Assembly: GCF_963966145.1 (NCBI RefSeq)
Contig: NC_091049.1
Location: 8,246,001-8,310,000 of the forward strand
DNA length: 64,000 nucleotides
DNA from: Tenebrio molitor
Taxonomy: Eukaryota > Arthropoda > Insecta > Coleoptera > Tenebrionidae
Direction of reading: 5' to 3'
Shown: positions 60,133 through 64,000 of the stretch, piece after piece
Layout: every line of letters begins with the position of its first letter
Numbering within the stretch: the stretch's first letter is position 1
Made by a program: the position numbers and the translations under genes
Notes under the pieces: model-generated
What the model saw: the letters and a program-made list of their open reading frames with translations, nothing else
Databases searched by the model: none
Told to the model about the DNA's origin: nothing

Positions 60133-62501
60133 TTACAGCTCAGTAGTCATGTGACTGGTCAAAGTCTGCACTCTCTTCGCGTTGCAACTCTTGCAGAGAA
60201 CGTGTCCGTCCAGCGGGTAGCATCCCCTGCCCTCGGCCTCCGACGACAACACCAACCCGCAATCCTGCAACGACACTTACTAGTGATAGTCACGCTTGCC
60301 AACCTGAGACTCACCTCGCACTTGTAACACTGAATGTGGAAGCTGTGGTCGAGGGCGACCACCCGGACGGTTTCTTCTTCGCCGATCTCCGGCATGATCG
60401 GCTGCTTGCACACCCAACACCTCGGGGCGAAGATCTTGTGGAAGTCCTCGATGCAGTGGACGCGGTTGGTGGCGTCGACGGTGAACGGGATCCCGTCGAG
60501 GCTTTTGCCGCAGACCACACAGCAGAAACACTTGGGGTGGTAGGGTTTGCCCGTGGCGCGCAGGATGCGATCCAAGATCGGCTTCTGACACACGCAACAT
60601 TTTTCCAAGGTGTTCTGGAAAAAAATTTGGTTACGTCAAGTTAGTCACCTGATCGCAGAGTACCGCGTGAAGATAGTCGCCTCGATTTGAATATTTTCGA
60701 CAAAGTGAAAAATTATTACTTCGCAACCCATGTAAGTAACTCTGCAGGATTACCCATCTTTGGTTGAAATTTGGCCGATTTGTTCGCGAAAATGCGAATT
60801 TTGTCGAAATTTTGATCGAACAAAAAACGAGGTTACTTGGCTAATTGTCGTGTGAAGATAGCCGCGTCAATTTTATTTTTTTTTTTTGGGAAAAGTGAAA
60901 AAACAACAATTTCGCCACGTTCCACCTCATGTAAGTTACAGTTTTTGTCGAATTTTTAACAATTATGTGTCGATTTACTGTGACAAATCGAATTTTGCGA
61001 ATTTTTTTCCGTCCGAAAAGTGAGGTTATGTCGCTCACCAAGTAGTCTTCCTCGCAGTAGGGGTTGCCGTCGAGGGCGTAGAAGGGTTTTCCTTGTAGAT
61101 TGATGGCGCAATGGTGACAAGTGAAGCATTTGGTGTGGTAGAATTGATCCATTGCGGTGCAGCCGCTGTTCTCACCGATTATTTTTTCGCCGCACTTGAC
61201 GCACACCCCGTACACGTCCTGGTCCTGCTCGTTGTCCATCCCTTGGACCAGCAGATCGGTCAGACTGTCCACCTCTTGCAATTTATTCACTTCTATCCGA
61301 CTGGCCGACTGACTGGGTCCTGTCATGGTGCTGCTGTTGCCGCTGACGTAGGGGGCGTACAGCGAGTAGTTCGACCTCGACGACATCTGACTCGGGGGGC
61401 GCGGGTTGATCGGTTCATAAATAGACTCATAAGTCGAAGAAGACTGTTGTGAAAACACCGATTTGTTAAAAAGACTGAGCCCCACGAGCCCTCCGGTGAC
61501 GGACTACAACTTGAAAATTGTCACGTCCAGTTATAGTCCGCCCCTGGGGGCAGAAGACGAATCGATTTACCTGAGACATAGCCCCATATCCATACAAAGA
61601 ATCAGAATCAGCGTACTGGTTAGCGGAAAACACCAAGACAAAAAGCATTAGTGATGTTACTGAAGCTAAAGCAACGGTTTCGGTGATTGCTCGACGGAAT
61701 TAGACCAATACCTGCGATCCTAGGCTGTAGTTGAAGTCTTGGTGGCCAGGCTGGGTGGCCCGCCTCAACTCGCTGTAGCTGGAGCTGACAGGCGAGGGCG
61801 GCGGTAGCAGGTCCTCCGGTGGGGGCGGCAAGTTCGTGTTGATCGTGCAGGGAGCGTAGTCGCCCAGATTCGTTTGCAAGTCGAGAGGAGGGGGCGGAGG
61901 CGGCAGGTCCTCTACTCGCACACGTTAGTCGACCAATTACAACAGAAGGGCGCGCGACTCACCTCCGTTAGCGTAGGCATTTCCACCCGACGGGACGTTA
62001 CTGTACACGTTGCCTTCTCGCGGTGGGTGGACCAGATTGGTATAGATTAGGCCGTCCTGATTCCGCGACTGTCCCACTTGGATGTTACTGTACGTGACAT
62101 GGTCGGGTTTGATGTAGGGCTTTGGTGTCAAGTTGGTGGTCTTTATGTTCTGTTGGCGCGGTACGTTTGCATAATTGGAGGTGTTTAGAGGTAACGTGGG
62201 GGCGTTGGAGTAGTCGCTTTGGGGCGGGACGTTCGAATAGAACTGGTTAGTTTGGAGACGCGACGAGTACGACGGTTCGACGGTTTGTTTCAAAGGATAC
62301 GATTGAGGTATCTATGCGACAGTTATTAGTAACATGTCCACACTCCTATCTTATTTTAATTACCTGAGGTTGAGTTTTTTTAGGTTTGGGAGGCACAGCC
62401 GGTCCAACCTTCTTTCCCAGGGTTCCAGTCGTCGGATTGGGGGGCAATTCTGTCTTGTTGAGCAGGGCCAGTTCAGCCAGATGCTTGTCCAAGTCATTCA
62501 T
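60133..62501 (-). CDS. Zyx: Zyxin/LPP/TRIP6-family LIM protein
   Basis: Focal-adhesion and actin-stress adaptor with shuttling to Hippo signalling in flies. Exons in transcript order: 62501-62364, 62311-61963, 61911-61712, 61615-61571, 61443-61039, 60614-60315 and 60264-60133, in phase, giving 522 residues. The N-terminal half is Pro/Tyr/Asn-rich, with repeated (Y/V)xNVP and LPPPPEDLLPPP segments, plausible Ena/VASP-type and kinase sites. LTDLLVQGMDN precedes three LIM domains. LIM1 starts GVCVKCGEKIIGENSGCTA, LIM2 starts NTLEKCCVCQKPI, and LIM3 starts RCWVCKQPIMPE and ends DGHVLCKSCNAKRVQ. The zinc ligands are present. The tail TTEL could be a PDZ ligand, as in LPP and TRIP6. GIPFTVDA and HCIEDFHKIFAPRC favour the LPP-like branch. 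The first coding exon starts one base before its ATG, so a separate 5' UTR exon exists. Confidence 0.92.
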
Positions 62502-63381
62502 TCTGCAAGTCACTACAAAAACGCATTAAATCGACCTTCAGATAATTGCCACGGACTAAATGCGCATATTGATAACGTAAACACCACAGATAACGGATTT
62601 GGATTTTAAAATAGGTATTTGACGACTTGTTGGAATTTCGAATGACAGCTGGAAAGTGAGGTTAGGTTTGGTGTTTTGGGAAAAACCGCACCGAAACCGG
62701 AAAATTGACTCACCTCAAAACAACATCCAAGAAACTGATACACAAAACGTGCTGTTACGATCGGGTTCGACACAATTTCGTTGATAATTCGTTATTTAGG
62801 GAGGAAACCGAAAATTGTGAAATTGTTGGTTGCAATGACAAATGTGACAGTCGACCACATCGAAGTTGGCCTGGATCGTGTGATAAAATGGCGACGAGTG
62901 CGTTGGGCGATTGTAGTCGTTGTACTTGACAGACGCAGATGAATCAACGTTTCGGCTGCATTGTTATCGCAATTTCTTGAAAAAATGATGCAAATGACCC
63001 TCGCTCCCAACCGGGAGCGGAAGCCCAGTGAAAAAAAAACAGGTCCAAACCCGGATTCGAACCAGATTTTTTTTTGAAAAATCCTAGTCACATGAGACAG
63101 GACCGGGCCTGATAATTCTAAGCCCGTTCGCAAAAACTCACCTTTGCGGGCGTTTTCGAAGCAGGACCGTCACGACACACCAATGGCACGCAAATGAATG
63201 ACACATCCATCGCCCCGAACTTATCTGAATTCTTGAGATTTTTTCGTGACTCACCACAAACAGCTCGACCTTATTTGAACACGAAACGAAATACCAAAAG
63301 AGCGATTAAATAATAAAGTTTTATTTCGTTAAGTACACGTTAATAACTAGCGATGAAATATACAGAGTGGTCCGGTGAAGG
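62502..63381. other. 5' region of the zyxin gene and 3' end of the bHLH gene
   Basis: Two minus-strand splice donors could end alternative non-coding first exons of the zyxin gene: GAG then GTGAGT with exon edge at 62714, and AAAG then GTGAGT near 63142. A minus-strand AATAAA at 63325-63320, 57 bp past the stop, fits the bHLH gene. Confidence 0.5.
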
Positions 63382-63963
63382 TTAGTAGTAGATGGCGGTG
63401 AGGTCAGCGGGTCCGAAGATGGCGTTCGGCGAGCCCGGATTCAGGATGATTTGGCCGTCGAAATTCGGGGTGTACTCGTAGTCGTCGCTCTTCTGCAACA
63501 GGACCGGATCAAAGCGCGTCGACCCTCGGGGGCTACTCACCGGAGACTTCTTGTGGGCTATGCAGAAGGTGCAGACGCGACTGGTCGACTCGTCGATCTT
63601 GCTGGCCAGTCTGAGGCAGGGCTGGTCTATGGGGCCCGCCATCAGCTGGGTCCCCAGGTGGTTGATGTAGCTGGACGCCAGACGCAAGGTCTCGATTTTG
63701 CTCAGCTTCCGGTCCTTGGGCTCCGTCGGGATCAGTGTCCTGAGGGTCGAGAAGGCCGTGTTGACACTTGAAAAACGACTTTTTGAAAATTTCGCTCCAG
63801 TCTCCCTCGATACATTACTTTTGACGAATCGCAGTTACCTGTGCGTTCTGTCTCTCTCCCTCGCGTTGGCCTGGCTCCTCTGCCTGACAGGTGCGCCGTA
63901 CTCGTCCATCCCATTGGTCGCGAACTTCTTCCTCTTGATCGCACTGTTACCGTAAAACTCCAT
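63382..63963 (-). CDS. Scleraxis/paraxis-type bHLH transcription factor
   Basis: Class A bHLH factor of the scleraxis/TCF15 group (fly CG33557 type), which in animals directs mesodermal, tendon or muscle-attachment fates as an E-protein heterodimer. Exons in transcript order: 63963-63839, 63766-63541 and 63492-63382, in phase, giving 153 residues. The basic region is RSQANARERDRTHSVNTAF. Helix 1 continues STLRTLIPTEP, the loop is KDRKLSK and helix 2 is IETLRLASSYINHLGTQL (bHLH about 29-84). After it comes the group-specific CTFCIAHKK motif, equivalent to CTFCLSNQRK of scleraxis. The short N-terminus (MEFYGNSAIKRKKF) looks complete. Only 37 bp of upstream sequence remains in the window, so the promoter is cut off. 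Confidence 0.9.
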
Positions 63964-64000
63964 TGTTGCCACTGGAACGCCACCAAAACACTACTGCGCT

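Overview
This window is nuclear DNA of an insect, most probably a beetle. Genes are split by GT-AG introns, many of only about 50 bp. Intergenic and large-intron DNA is AT-rich and full of TA-flanked inverted-repeat elements. All recognisable proteins are conserved animal families. The beetle assignment is an inference from gene content and intron style; nothing here fixes the species. There is no bacterial, viral or organellar gene block, CRISPR array or rRNA, and I recognised no tRNA.

Layout. 0.6-14.1 kb (+): a class B scavenger receptor (CD36 family) with two large introns. One intron holds a degenerate satellite array and another a possible small nested gene. 14.8-19.5 kb (-): VPS50/syndetin, whose 1.4 kb seventh intron contains a complete TRMT6 gene on the opposite strand. 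21.1-27.4 kb (+): Atrophin (RERE/Grunge type). 28.4-29.9 kb: a run of small inverted-repeat transposons. 30.4-34.1 and 35.0-38.8 kb (-): two tandem, apparently intact XPC/Rad4 genes. 39.6-42.4 kb (+): REV1, head to head with the second XPC copy. 42.5-44.3 kb (-): a lysine-rich DPCKK-repeat protein with a mitochondrial-looking N-terminus. 44.7-47.5 kb (-): spermine synthase. 47.6-56.8 kb: gene-poor DNA with MITEs and a dead mariner-type element. 56.9-59.6 kb (+): a second CD36-family receptor sharing intron positions with the first. 60.1-62.5 kb (-): zyxin/LPP-type LIM protein. 63.4-64.0 kb (-): scleraxis/paraxis-type bHLH factor.

Functional themes. Two XPC copies (nucleotide-excision-repair damage sensor) and REV1 (translesion synthesis) form a DNA-repair neighbourhood with a possible shared promoter region. 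The two CD36 genes are old duplicates now separated by unrelated housekeeping genes. TRMT6 (tRNA m1A58), VPS50 (endosomal recycling tether) and spermine synthase are ordinary cell-maintenance genes.

No clearly new biological system was found. The most unusual items are the tandem XPC pair with its fast-changing repetitive linker, the DPCKK-repeat mitochondrial candidate, the nested genes, one 12-bp palindrome that gives both REV1 and its convergent neighbour a poly(A) signal, and a dispersed motif (AAGTGAGGTTATG) found mostly in short introns and gene flanks.
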